Assembly (NCBI GenBank): GCA_964471435.1
Contig: CAYYGA010000005.1
Location: 1 to 64,000, forward strand
Length of the DNA stretch: 64,000 bases
From: Facklamia sp964471435
GTDB lineage: Bacteria; Bacillota; Bacilli; Lactobacillales; Aerococcaceae
Direction of reading: 5' to 3'
Positions 24,628 to 34,008 of the stretch are shown piece after piece. Below the pieces are notes generated by a model. The model was not told the DNA's origin. It made no database searches and saw only the letters and a list, made by a program, of their open reading frames with translations. The stretch's first letter is position 1; every line of letters begins with the position of its first letter. A program made the translations under genes and the position numbers.

Positions 24628-25950
24628 TTAATGACGATTTCTCTTACGGAAAAATGGCGGTGTATCCAGCTCTTCATTATCATCAGAATCAATATCACGT
24701 TTTGGGACTTCTCCATCAGGTCGTTGGAATGTTCTTTCTGGTTTAGACTCCGGATTTTCAATATCGGCTAAGTCGCGGGTATTTTGTTCGCGTTTGATAT
24801 CCCAATCGCTGAATAAATCACGTTCCGGCTCTGCTTGTCTGTTAGAAGTTAATCCACCTTCTGAACGTTCTTCATTTGAAGGCTTGGAAGATTGAGAAAT
24901 TTTACCGACTGCTGGTTCTGAACTTCTTGGTGTGTTCCCTTGCGAGAATGAAGGTCTTGATTGACGTTGCTGTTTATTGATGGTGTTCTTTTCAGTCTCA
25001 ATGCCTGTTGCAATAACAGTTACCATCACTTCATCACCTAAGTCTTCGTTGATTGATGTTCCGAAAATTATATTTACTTCATCATTAGAGGCTGCTGCGA
25101 TAATTTCACTTGCATCCTGAGCTTCAAATAAACTTAAATCTGATCCACCTGTAATGTTTAATAATATTTGTTGGGCGCCGTCAATGGAAACTTCCAATAA
25201 AGGTGAAGAAATTGCTTTTTTAGTCGCTTCTGCCGTCCGGTTTTCACCTGATGACGAGCCAATACCCATTAAAGCAGTTCCTTGATCTTTCATAACAGTT
25301 TTAACATCGGCAAAGTCTAAATTAACAAAGCCTGGTGCTGTAATTAGATCTGAAATACCTTGTACGCCTTGACGTAAAACATTATCTGCTTCTGCAAAAG
25401 CTTCAAGCATCGGTGTTTTACGATCCACTACTTCTAATAAGCGATTATTTGAAATAACCACTAAAGTATCTACTGAATCTTTAAGGTTTTGTAAACCTTC
25501 AGCTGCATAACGTCCACGTTTAGGTCCTTCAAAAGTGAAAGGTCTTGTTACAACACCCACTGTTAAAGCTCCTAATTCTTTAGCAATCCGTGCTACCACA
25601 GGTGCGGCACCTGTTCCGGTACCTCCGCCCATTCCGGCAGTCACAAAAACTAAATCTGAACCTTCAAGCGCTTGTTTAATCTGCTCTTCCGACTCTTCTG
25701 CTGCTCGAAGACCAATTTCTGGAATTGAGCCTGCTCCTAAACCTTTAGTAACTTTAGGGCCTAATTGAATTTTATTTTCAGCCTGTGAAGCATTTAAAGC
25801 CTGCGTGTCTGTGTTGGCAACAATAAACTCAACACCTTTAACATCTTCAGTAATCATTCGGTTAACAGCATTACCACCTGCACCTCCGACACCAATGACT
25901 TTAATGACTGCTCCTTCTGGATTCATAGTAGAATCGAATGATAATTCCAT
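24628..25950 (-). CDS. ftsZ: Cell division protein FtsZ
   Basis: Tubulin-like GTPase that forms the Z ring. The G-box GGGTGTG is at residues 108-114, with the GTPase domain about 12-320, a long polar linker (about 325-420), and a C-terminal tail ending TPPFFRKRNRH, the conserved peptide for FtsA, EzrA and SepF binding (here with PPFFRKR replacing the more common PxFLRNR). Length 440 exceeds the Bacillus 382, because of the linker, which is rich in S, R, E and Q. The gene follows ftsA by 27 bases. Confidence 0.98.
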   Translation of the reverse strand: MELSFDSTMNPEGAVIKVIGVGGAGGNAVNRMITEDVKGVEFIVANTDTQALNASQAENKIQLGPKVTKGLGAGSIPEIGLRAAEESEEQIKQALEGSDLVFVTAGMGGGTGTGAAPVVARIAKELGALTVGVVTRPFTFEGPKRGRYAAEGLQNLKDSVDTLVVISNNRLLEVVDRKTPMLEAFAEADNVLRQGVQGISDLITAPGFVNLDFADVKTVMKDQGTALMGIGSSSGENRTAEATKKAISSPLLEVSIDGAQQILLNITGGSDLSLFEAQDASEIIAAASNDEVNIIFGTSINEDLGDEVMVTVIATGIETEKNTINKQQRQSRPSFSQGNTPRSSEPAVGKISQSSKPSNEERSEGGLTSNRQAEPERDLFSDWDIKREQNTRDLADIENPESKPERTFQRPDGEVPKRDIDSDDNEELDTPPFFRKRNRH

Positions 25951-25977
25951 TATTTATTTTCCTCCTATAACCTTTAC

Positions 25978-27582
25978 CTAATCAAAAAATGTTTGGAAAA
26001 ATGAACGAATCTTATTAGCAAATCCAGTTTCATTACCAGCTTCCTCTTGATTTCCTTCAGGTCTACTCGCTTCTTGAGGGTAATCCTCATAATATACTGC
26101 ATCTTCGTTTGATTGATAACTTGCTGAACTTTGGCGGCTGTATTGATTGTATTCATCCATAACATTGGAGTCATCTTGTCCGATTTTGGATCGGTTGGCA
26201 TCTCCTGACGGTTTCATTTCCAAAATCCTGGTACGAGGATTTCTTCCGTCTCCAATATCAGCAATTTGACGTACATCATAGTCTTCGGCTTCATTTTGTC
26301 CTTGATTTGACGTATACGGTCTGGCTGCATAACCGCCTTCTCCTGAACGTCTCCCACCTACAAATTGGGAACCATAGTTTGGACGCGGTTGTTCCTGCTG
26401 GACAGCATGCTGAGCACGCTGGGAGCGGAAGGTTGCTTGCGCTATACGGTGCACATCATCTAATCCGGCTACATATTGAACCATACCCATACTGGTAGTA
26501 TAGATCGGATTACGCATTCCCATTTGTTCAGGAATATAAATTCTCACCTGGGATCCGAAATATTGTTCGGCCAATTCTAAAACACCCGGTAATGAAGAGG
26601 CGCCTCCTGTTAAAACAAAGCCTCCCGGTAAATCCATCGCATCGACTGCTTCTAAATCGTCTCTGACTGTCTCAAATATTTGTACTAAGCGAGCTTCAAT
26701 GATTTCTGATAAATAGCGCTCATCAACACGTACCGGTTCTTTACGCCCTACTGTTTCTACGGGGAAATACTCTTCTGGGGAGGTCTGACTTGAGATTGCA
26801 TAGCCATATTCACGTTTTAATCTTTCGGCACTGTCAAGCGAAGTATTTAGTATCACCGAAATGTCTTTAGTAACATAGTCGCCACCCTCTTGATCAACAA
26901 AAGAATATTTTAACTCATTATCGTAAATAATAGAAGCTGATGTCTGTCCGCCGCCCATATCGATAATGACTGTTCCAAATTCACGCTCGTCATGATTTAA
27001 AGCAACAGCGGCAATCGCCTGAGGCTGTAATACAAATTCAGTAATCTGCAAGCCCGCTTTTTCAACACAGCGGCGTATATTATGAATAATAGTACGAGGT
27101 CCCGTCATTAAGCGTGCATAGAGCTCTAAACGTACCCCAATCATACCCCGCGGATCTCTGATACCGGTAAAACCATCGACAATAAACTCTGTCGGTAAGA
27201 TAGCAATGACTTCTCTTTCCGGTGGAACTGAACGAACTTTAGCAGCAGAAATTACATTATCAACATCTTTGGAAGTAATTTCTCTATTTTCACTGGCAAC
27301 AGCAATCATGCCGTGGCAGTCATCAATGGCCAGCTTATTGCTGGGTACGCCCACCACTACTTCATTAATTTTTACATTCGCTTTTCTTTCAGCGATTTCA
27401 ATTGCTTTTTGAATCGAGTAAACGGTCTCGTCTATGTCAACAATAACCCCTCGACTAAGCCCTCGTGATTTTTCATTGCCCACACCAATAATATTGACAT
27501 GGCCGTTGATATATTCTGCAACAACCACCTTCACAGAAGTGGTTCCAATATCTAAACTTACAATTATTTCTTGATTTCTCAT
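25978..27582 (-). CDS. ftsA: Cell division protein FtsA (long C-terminal tail)
   Basis: Actin-like ATPase that tethers FtsZ to the membrane. The ATPase core starts SLDIGTTSVKVVVAE (about 9-23), has the 1C division-specific subdomain, DMGGGQTSASI near 208-218 and LTGGASSLPG near 327-336. The core ends near residue 385. A tail of about 135 residues rich in Q, S, Y, N and E follows and the protein ends in GFANKIRSFFQTFFD, the amphipathic membrane-targeting helix. Total 534 residues versus about 440 in Bacillus. The tail has no recognisable domain and is probably disordered. Confidence 0.97.
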   Translation of the reverse strand: MRNQEIIVSLDIGTTSVKVVVAEYINGHVNIIGVGNEKSRGLSRGVIVDIDETVYSIQKAIEIAERKANVKINEVVVGVPSNKLAIDDCHGMIAVASENREITSKDVDNVISAAKVRSVPPEREVIAILPTEFIVDGFTGIRDPRGMIGVRLELYARLMTGPRTIIHNIRRCVEKAGLQITEFVLQPQAIAAVALNHDEREFGTVIIDMGGGQTSASIIYDNELKYSFVDQEGGDYVTKDISVILNTSLDSAERLKREYGYAISSQTSPEEYFPVETVGRKEPVRVDERYLSEIIEARLVQIFETVRDDLEAVDAMDLPGGFVLTGGASSLPGVLELAEQYFGSQVRIYIPEQMGMRNPIYTTSMGMVQYVAGLDDVHRIAQATFRSQRAQHAVQQEQPRPNYGSQFVGGRRSGEGGYAARPYTSNQGQNEAEDYDVRQIADIGDGRNPRTRILEMKPSGDANRSKIGQDDSNVMDEYNQYSRQSSASYQSNEDAVYYEDYPQEASRPEGNQEEAGNETGFANKIRSFFQTFFD

Positions 27583-27719
27583 TAAGGCTTTTAACCCCCT
27601 TCGTTCCTTATTGTCTCTTTACAGACCATACAAGTAATATTCATTACAATAGTAGCATAAACTTGATATCTTTGAAATTAAAAAATCTATCTGTTATCAA
27701 TTCGTAATCTCAACTTGTC

Positions 27720-28913
27720 TTAATTACGATTTAACTTAATAGAATCAGCAGAATTGGAATAAGGCGTGAAATACGCACCTACCTCCAAGTCGATAACCCC
27801 TTGTCTTCCCTCTAACTGATTGACAATATTAGGATAGAAGTTAACCTTTTGGGCAAATGTAGGAAGTACTGCATAAATTTGATTGCCGTCTTCCATATTC
27901 ACAATAATATGATCCGATGTATCTGATTCTTCGACTGCCTGGATAGTGGAAAACTTTTCCAATACGTAAGGTTCTATCTGCTCGAGTGAACGCCCTAATT
28001 TTTCCAAAGCTTCCGCTGAAAAATCCCCTTCGATTAAAGGAAGGTTTTGATAAGCAGCCATCTGCAGATTTTCTATTTCAATCGGGCTTTCCATCACATG
28101 TCCATTACTCAGTAAAGGATAAACTAAATTACCTTGCTCAAATCTGCCTACTATTTGATGTTCTTTTATGGTAAAAGTTAAGTAGTCCCAGGAATCCCGG
28201 CTGATAGTCACATCTTCAATTATAGGATGATTGGCTAAAATGTGATCTTCCAATTCAGGCCGGTAGTCCAATACATCTCCCACCTTATCATGACTTTTAA
28301 TATTTACCCCTTGAAGAATAATCGGGGCAGTTAAAAAATCATGTCCTTGTACAAGCAGATGGTTCACTTTATTGAAAGGCAGAATCTGCCAGCCCGCCCA
28401 AATCATTGAAATTAAGACTAAGAGATAAACAGTCAAAATTTTTATTTTTCCTTGCGGTAAACCCTGAGCGAGAGAAGCAGATTTTTTTTGATAGATTTGT
28501 CTAAAATCAGTTTGTCTTTTGTGAGTCGATTGATTACTTCGGCCTATATTTTCTGCATAAATATTTTGGCGCGGTGGCTCGCTCATCTGATCAAGACGAT
28601 AGTTGGCAGACCCATAAGACGGCTCATAGTAATCATCTGAAGAACTAGCATTTGAATCAGTATTCGAAGGACGGGCAGAGGGAGTATAGTCATTTATATA
28701 ATATACTTTGCCTCCAGACTGACTATTGTCATCTGGAATAACACTTTCATCCGTAATCATTTCTTTCTGATTAGGTAAAATGGGCCTTCCCTGATTATCC
28801 AGGCTGTAATTGCCAAGAGGTGCAGTTAGAGGCTGCTGACCACGTTCAGCTATCACTTTTCGATTTTCTTGATATTGGTTTCTATTTAAATCATCAAGAC
28901 GATAATTAGCCAT
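27720..28913 (-). CDS. divIB: Cell division protein DivIB/FtsQ
   Basis: Bitopic membrane protein of the divisome that complexes with FtsL and DivIC. I use the ATG at 28913 (397 residues) because AAAGGAGG lies 7-8 bases before it; the frame is open 33 bases further upstream. A long polar cytoplasmic region (about 1-160) precedes one membrane helix (about 163-183, with LLVLISMIWAGW), then a POTRA domain starting at FNKVNHLLVQG and the FtsQ beta domain. The N-terminal region repeats the short motif NY(R/S)LD three times (starting at residue 3, in LGNYSLDNQG, and in SANYRLDQMS). Confidence 0.93.
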   Translation of the reverse strand: MANYRLDDLNRNQYQENRKVIAERGQQPLTAPLGNYSLDNQGRPILPNQKEMITDESVIPDDNSQSGGKVYYINDYTPSARPSNTDSNASSSDDYYEPSYGSANYRLDQMSEPPRQNIYAENIGRSNQSTHKRQTDFRQIYQKKSASLAQGLPQGKIKILTVYLLVLISMIWAGWQILPFNKVNHLLVQGHDFLTAPIILQGVNIKSHDKVGDVLDYRPELEDHILANHPIIEDVTISRDSWDYLTFTIKEHQIVGRFEQGNLVYPLLSNGHVMESPIEIENLQMAAYQNLPLIEGDFSAEALEKLGRSLEQIEPYVLEKFSTIQAVEESDTSDHIIVNMEDGNQIYAVLPTFAQKVNFYPNIVNQLEGRQGVIDLEVGAYFTPYSNSADSIKLNRN

Positions 28914-28953
28914 CTTACTCCCTCCTTTGGGATCCCGCTTGTCCATCAGTTTA

Positions 28954-30066
28954 TTATATCAAATCATTCATCATTTGAATAAGCCGGTCTGCTGCATCTG
29001 TAATTCCCAATAATTCTGAGTTTTTACTCATGTTTTGTAACTCAACCGGTGTTGAAATTAATTTATCCGTTATTTCAAAAAGATTATCACCCGTTAAATC
29101 CTTTTCCTTGATCATTTTGGCAGCCTGCTGATGCACCAAAGCCAAGGCATTATGTTCTTGATGGTTATTCGTGACATAAGGACTTGGAATTAACACACTG
29201 GGTAATCCCAGTGCAGTCAATTCAGTTAAAGTAGTAGCCCCACTGCGGCATATAACTAAATCAATCGCTTGAAACACAGCCGGCATATTATTAATATAAG
29301 GCACTACCCGGATATTGCTTTCTTTTAAGTTATCGAGCTGACCAGACTTTTCTAATTCTTCAAAATGGCCGGCACCTGTAGCAATGATAACTTGATAATC
29401 TTTATTTAACCAGTTACGGGCTGCTTCTAAAGCAGCTTTATTAATGCCGGGTGCCCCACGACTCCCGCCAAACACTAGTAAAGTGGGCAGGTCCTTATTT
29501 AAATCAAACTGCTCTGCCAGAATTTCTCTTTGAACTGAAGTTTGGACAACTTCCTGCCCGCGGGGATTGCCGGTTAAAGTAACTTTGTTGGAAAAACGAC
29601 TGAAATCTTTTTCAACTTCTGGGAAAGAAATCGCAATTTTATCTACAAAACGGGCCAGAAACTTATTGGTAATTCCTGCGACACTGTTCTGCTCGTGAAT
29701 GATGGTTGGAATTTTCTCCTGTGCAGCTGCCAGTAAAACAGGTGCACATACATACCCTCCTGTGCCAATTACTATATCCGGCTGGAATTCCCGGACAATT
29801 TTTTTAGCCTTTTGAGTACTGGTCATCATCAGCCACATTGCTTTAACATTTTCTAAAGACAATGAACGTTTAATTCCTTGTATTTCTATACTCTTGAAGT
29901 CGATGCCTTCTTTAGGAACAATGGTTGATTCCAATCCTTTATCTGTTCCCACATATAAAACTTCTAATTCAGGATTCAATTCTTTTAAACGACGATAAAG
30001 AGCTAAAGCAGGATAAATATGTCCTCCTGTTCCGCCGCCCGATAAAATAACACGGTTAATTTTCAT
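28954..30066 (-). CDS. murG: UDP-GlcNAc:lipid I GlcNAc transferase MurG
   Basis: Adds GlcNAc to lipid I to give lipid II on the inner face of the membrane. The 370-residue GT-B glycosyltransferase has the GGTGGHIYPA loop at residues 10-19, a conserved GGSRGAPGIN near 194-203 and the UDP-GlcNAc-binding RSGATTLTELTALG near 272-285. Typical length. Start matches a GGGGAGAAAAAG site. Position between murD and divIB is the standard dcw order. Confidence 0.98.
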   Translation of the reverse strand: MKINRVILSGGGTGGHIYPALALYRRLKELNPELEVLYVGTDKGLESTIVPKEGIDFKSIEIQGIKRSLSLENVKAMWLMMTSTQKAKKIVREFQPDIVIGTGGYVCAPVLLAAAQEKIPTIIHEQNSVAGITNKFLARFVDKIAISFPEVEKDFSRFSNKVTLTGNPRGQEVVQTSVQREILAEQFDLNKDLPTLLVFGGSRGAPGINKAALEAARNWLNKDYQVIIATGAGHFEELEKSGQLDNLKESNIRVVPYINNMPAVFQAIDLVICRSGATTLTELTALGLPSVLIPSPYVTNNHQEHNALALVHQQAAKMIKEKDLTGDNLFEITDKLISTPVELQNMSKNSELLGITDAADRLIQMMNDLI

Positions 30067-30085
30067 TTCTTTTTCTCCCCTCTTA

Positions 30086-31465
30086 TTATACCTTAGGGTG
30101 GGTCGTATATCTTTCGACTAAGTCAATAAATTCCTGACCTCTAAGTTCATAATTTTTATATTGATCCCAGCTGGCGCAAGCAGGAGAAAACAAAACAACG
30201 TCTCCTTCTTCTGCTTGTTTTATCGCAGCCTGGACAGCTTGTGAAAGGTCTTCGAATACTTTTATCACAGCTACACCGGCGGCTTCAAAATCACGAGCCA
30301 TTTTATCTTTTGATTCGCCGTATAAAAAGGCTGCCTTCACTTTTTCCAAATACGGTATCAAGTCTTTAAAATCATTTCCCCGGTCCAGTCCGCCTCCAAT
30401 ATACACAAGAGAATCTTCAAAGCTGTTTAAAGCTGTAATCGTAGCGGTTGTATTGGTTGCTTTTGAGTCGTTATAAAAACTGATGCCGTTTATTTCACCC
30501 AGCGGCTGGATGCGGTGAGGCATGCCCAGATAGCTTTTGATTGCTTTTTCAATCAGGTTATTTGGCATCTTTTCTATTTTTGCTACTGCAATGGCAGCTA
30601 AGACATTCGCAATATTATGCTCTCCCGGAAGTTGGATGGCATTTAAAGGAGCAATTCTTTCATTTTTATAATAAAGAAAGTCTTGATCGTAATAAGCTCC
30701 CTGTGCTTTTATCGTTGAAGCCGGTGCCTTTGAAATAGAAAAAGGAATTTTTACAGCCGGACACTTTTTGACCCAGTCTTTTAATTCTTCTTGATCCGCA
30801 TTATAAACGAGGTAATCAGAAGCGGTCATATTTTTCATCAATTTCAGCTTGGCTTTTACATATTCTTCACGGCTTTTATGGTAATCGAGATGAGCCGAAT
30901 AAATATTAGTTATGACGGCAATTTTAGGTTTAAAAGTTTCTATTCCCATCAACTGAAAACTGGATAATTCCATAATAATCCGGTCATCAGCTCCCGCTTC
31001 TTGGGCGGTAGTTAAAGAAGGGACTCCAATATTACCGGCCAGCCAGGCTGTTGAGTCATCTTTTTCTTCTAAAATATGATGAATCAAACTACTGGTGGTT
31101 GTTTTCCCATTAGAACCTGTCACACCGATGATAGGTGCTGCAGCTTCTTGATAAGCTATTTCCACATCCGTAATAATCGGAATATTTCTTTGCATGGCTG
31201 TTTGCAAAACTTCGATTGAATAAGGGATACCCGGGTTTTTTACGATTAAATCTATATCATCCAGGACCGACAAAGGGTGGCCTTTATCCACTACTTCTAC
31301 ACCTTGTTCTATAAGTAAATTAACCGACGGGTCTTGTGAAAGATCCCCTCGGTCATTTAAACGTACATTTGCCTTTTTGGTTACCAGATAATCCACGACA
31401 CTTTTTCCGGTCACTGCATAACCCATTACCAAAATGTTTTTTCCTTGATAACTATTTGCTGTCAT
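30086..31465 (-). CDS. murD: UDP-MurNAc-L-Ala:D-Glu ligase MurD
   Basis: Adds D-glutamate to UDP-MurNAc-L-Ala using ATP. The 459-residue ligase has a Rossmann-like N-terminal domain, the P-loop GVTGSNGKTTT at about 114-124, the carbamylated-Lys region with HLDYHKSREEYVKAK (about 193-207), and the C-terminal domain with NDSKATNTTAT near 330-340 and LFSPACASWDQY near 428-439. All are typical of MurD. Confidence 0.97.
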   Translation of the reverse strand: MTANSYQGKNILVMGYAVTGKSVVDYLVTKKANVRLNDRGDLSQDPSVNLLIEQGVEVVDKGHPLSVLDDIDLIVKNPGIPYSIEVLQTAMQRNIPIITDVEIAYQEAAAPIIGVTGSNGKTTTSSLIHHILEEKDDSTAWLAGNIGVPSLTTAQEAGADDRIIMELSSFQLMGIETFKPKIAVITNIYSAHLDYHKSREEYVKAKLKLMKNMTASDYLVYNADQEELKDWVKKCPAVKIPFSISKAPASTIKAQGAYYDQDFLYYKNERIAPLNAIQLPGEHNIANVLAAIAVAKIEKMPNNLIEKAIKSYLGMPHRIQPLGEINGISFYNDSKATNTTATITALNSFEDSLVYIGGGLDRGNDFKDLIPYLEKVKAAFLYGESKDKMARDFEAAGVAVIKVFEDLSQAVQAAIKQAEEGDVVLFSPACASWDQYKNYELRGQEFIDLVERYTTHPKV

Positions 31466-31518
31466 TATAATAACTAATCTCCTTTAACAGAAATTCTAAA
31501 CTTGCCCTATATTAAAAT

Positions 31519-32466
31519 TTAAAAAGCAAAAAATAATAAACTGGCAATTAAACCGGTAATCCAAAACACAAGCACTACCTTTGTTTCGGACCAGCCAATC
31601 ATTTCAAAGTGATGATGAATCGGGCTCATTTTAAATATTCTTTTGCCTGTTGTTTTAAAAGATGCCACTTGTAAGATAACACTGGCTGTCTCAATGACAA
31701 ACACTAAACCGATGATCAATAAACTCCAGGGATTATTTAATAAAATAGAAATAATCGCCAACCCGGCTCCTAAAGCTAAAGACCCGACATCCCCCATGAA
31801 AATTTTAGCCGGCTTATGATTAAAAAATAAAAAGGCTAGCAAGGCTCCTACTACTATTAAACAAACTAAAGCAATAGGCTCGTTATTTTGTTGTAAGGCA
31901 AGGTAAAAATATGAAGAATAAGCTATAATATTTAATCCGGTCGCCAAGCCATCAAGCCCATCTGTTAAATTTACGGCATTTGAAAATCCCGTAATCCATA
32001 AAAAGGCAAATAAAATGATTAGTAAGACAGAGTTTATCTGCCAGCTAAAAAGAGGGATAGCAAATTGATGGCCTAAAAGAGACCCCACCATAATAATAAT
32101 CCCTGAGAAAACCAGCTGCATGATAAATTTTTGTTTAGCGGTCAAGCCTTCATTTTGTTTACGGAAAACGCTGATATAGTCATCAACGAATCCAATTCCA
32201 CCAAAAAGAAGAAAAGTTAACAGGATCATCCAGACTGAACTGCTTAAATAACCAACTGCTAAAGCAGTCCCGAAAGCGACTATAAGAATCACCGCTATAA
32301 AAACGGTGCCTCCCATTGTAGGTGTGCCACTTTTGGCCTGATGCCATAAAGGCCCTTCTTCACGTGTTGTCTGTCCTATTTTCTTTTTTGTAAATAGGCT
32401 GATAAACAAGGGCATCAATAAAAATGTGAGCCCCGTACTAATAATAAATGATATAAACATCCCCAT
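31519..32466 (-). CDS. mraY: Phospho-MurNAc-pentapeptide translocase MraY
   Basis: Transfers phospho-MurNAc-pentapeptide to undecaprenyl phosphate to form lipid I. The 315-residue protein has about ten membrane helices. Key acidic residues are visible in GGIGFVDDYISV (DD near 95-96), in NLTDGLDGLATG (near 168-179), and in KIFMGDVGSLALG (near 223-235). The C-terminal HHHFE motif (SPIHHHFEMIGW) is intact. Confidence 0.98.
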   Translation of the reverse strand: MGMFISFIISTGLTFLLMPLFISLFTKKKIGQTTREEGPLWHQAKSGTPTMGGTVFIAVILIVAFGTALAVGYLSSSVWMILLTFLLFGGIGFVDDYISVFRKQNEGLTAKQKFIMQLVFSGIIIMVGSLLGHQFAIPLFSWQINSVLLIILFAFLWITGFSNAVNLTDGLDGLATGLNIIAYSSYFYLALQQNNEPIALVCLIVVGALLAFLFFNHKPAKIFMGDVGSLALGAGLAIISILLNNPWSLLIIGLVFVIETASVILQVASFKTTGKRIFKMSPIHHHFEMIGWSETKVVLVFWITGLIASLLFFAF

Positions 32467-32473
32467 TAACTTT

Positions 32474-33994
32474 CTATCCTTCCTGCTGATTTAATAAATA
32501 GGCTTGCAAATTTTTCTCGACAGTCGCTACCTCGTTATATGGCACATATTCATCACCAATTACTTGGTAGGCTTCGCCTCCTTTACCAGCAAAACAAATG
32601 GTATCTCCTGCTTGAGCTAAACTAATGACGTGTTGAATGGCTGTTTCCCGGTCTTCGATTAAGTGATAGTTCTTTTCTGTATGATCTCCTATCAATTCCT
32701 GCCATATCTTTTCGAGCGGTTCATGACGAGGATTATCTGCCGTGAAAACTATCTCATCAGCCAGTTTAAATAAAATATCTCCTATTTCAGGACGGGCCGC
32801 CGAGTCCCGATTACCGCCGGAATGTCCAAAGACAATAAATAAACGTCCTTTTTTACTTTTATTTAATTCTAACAGTATATTTTCCAGTGCATCAGGAGTG
32901 TGAGCAAAATCGACAATCACATTAAAGTCCTGGCCTAAATTAATTGTCTGCATTCTCCCCGTGACGCCTTTAAAAGTTTTAGTGGCTTCAAGGACACTTT
33001 CGGGTGTAAACCCATAATAAAGGGTTAAACATAAGAAAGCCGCCATATAGTTCATTATATTGTAATTACCTAACATGGGTAAAGTGACTGAATAACTTTT
33101 ATTTTTGAAATTTAGAGAAAAATTCAATTGCCCTTCGCCTGCTTTTATACTATGAGCAAAAGCGGTGGCGGATGAGTCTTTCAAGCTGTATGTCGCTAAA
33201 GCCGACCCAGTTGCTCCAGCCATTGTCGAAGCATAGGCATCGTCTTGATTTACAATGGCTAAGCGAGGTTGTCCATTATGAAAATTTTGCCCTAGTTGAG
33301 CAAAAAGTAAACTCTTGGCATAGGCATACTGTTCCATCGTTTTATGGAAATCCAGATGTTCCCGGCTGAGGTTAGTAAATATAGCACAATCGATATCACT
33401 AAACCAGAGACGTCCTAAAGCCAAAGCGTGTGAAGAAGCTTCGATAACAGCATCCCGACAACCTGCCTCCACCATATCTGCAAATAAGGAATGCATGACA
33501 ACAGCATTAGGGGTCGTATTGACTGCAGGTATGGTTTTATCCGCTACTTTGTACTGGATGGTTCCGATAACGCCGGTTTTTCTTCCTAAAGCTTCTAAAA
33601 TATCGCTAATCATCATCGAAGTAGTAGTTTTACCGTTGGTTCCCGTCACTGCTGTCAAATTTAAGTTCGAAGAAGGCTGCCCATAATATTGGTGGGCCAA
33701 AATAGCCTGTGCCCGGTAAGTCGACGGTACAACCACTACTGACACTTGATTTTTTACCGCTTTATCTAATATTTCTTGTGAAATTTTTTCAACAATAATC
33801 AACTGCACCCCTGCTTCAATTACTTGACTCAAGGCTGAGTGACCGTCAAAGCGTTCTCCGACAATGGCAATGTAAGCCCCATCCCTTGTCAGTTGACGAC
33901 TGTCATTGGAAAAAGTGCTGACCGCCCGCTTTGAAAAAGGCGCACCTTCCAATTGATAATTAATAAGGGGCTTAATAAGTTCTTCTGCTAACAT
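32474..33994 (-). CDS. murE: UDP-MurNAc-tripeptide synthetase MurE
   Basis: Adds the third, diamino, amino acid of the peptidoglycan stem. The 506-residue ligase has the P-loop GTNGKTTT at 118-125, the Lys that is normally carbamylated near 227 (AYAKSLL), and the amino-acid-selecting motif DNPR at 420-423 followed by HEPLEKI. DNPR is the motif known from meso-diaminopimelate-adding enzymes, whereas lysine-adding MurE such as that of S. aureus has DNPA. On sequence this suggests meso-DAP, which would be noteworthy in Lactobacillales, many of which use lysine. The gene is in standard dcw order. Confidence 0.93.
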   Translation of the reverse strand: MLAEELIKPLINYQLEGAPFSKRAVSTFSNDSRQLTRDGAYIAIVGERFDGHSALSQVIEAGVQLIIVEKISQEILDKAVKNQVSVVVVPSTYRAQAILAHQYYGQPSSNLNLTAVTGTNGKTTTSMMISDILEALGRKTGVIGTIQYKVADKTIPAVNTTPNAVVMHSLFADMVEAGCRDAVIEASSHALALGRLWFSDIDCAIFTNLSREHLDFHKTMEQYAYAKSLLFAQLGQNFHNGQPRLAIVNQDDAYASTMAGATGSALATYSLKDSSATAFAHSIKAGEGQLNFSLNFKNKSYSVTLPMLGNYNIMNYMAAFLCLTLYYGFTPESVLEATKTFKGVTGRMQTINLGQDFNVIVDFAHTPDALENILLELNKSKKGRLFIVFGHSGGNRDSAARPEIGDILFKLADEIVFTADNPRHEPLEKIWQELIGDHTEKNYHLIEDRETAIQHVISLAQAGDTICFAGKGGEAYQVIGDEYVPYNEVATVEKNLQAYLLNQQEG

Positions 33995-34008
33995 TTGAAA
34001 CCTTCTTC

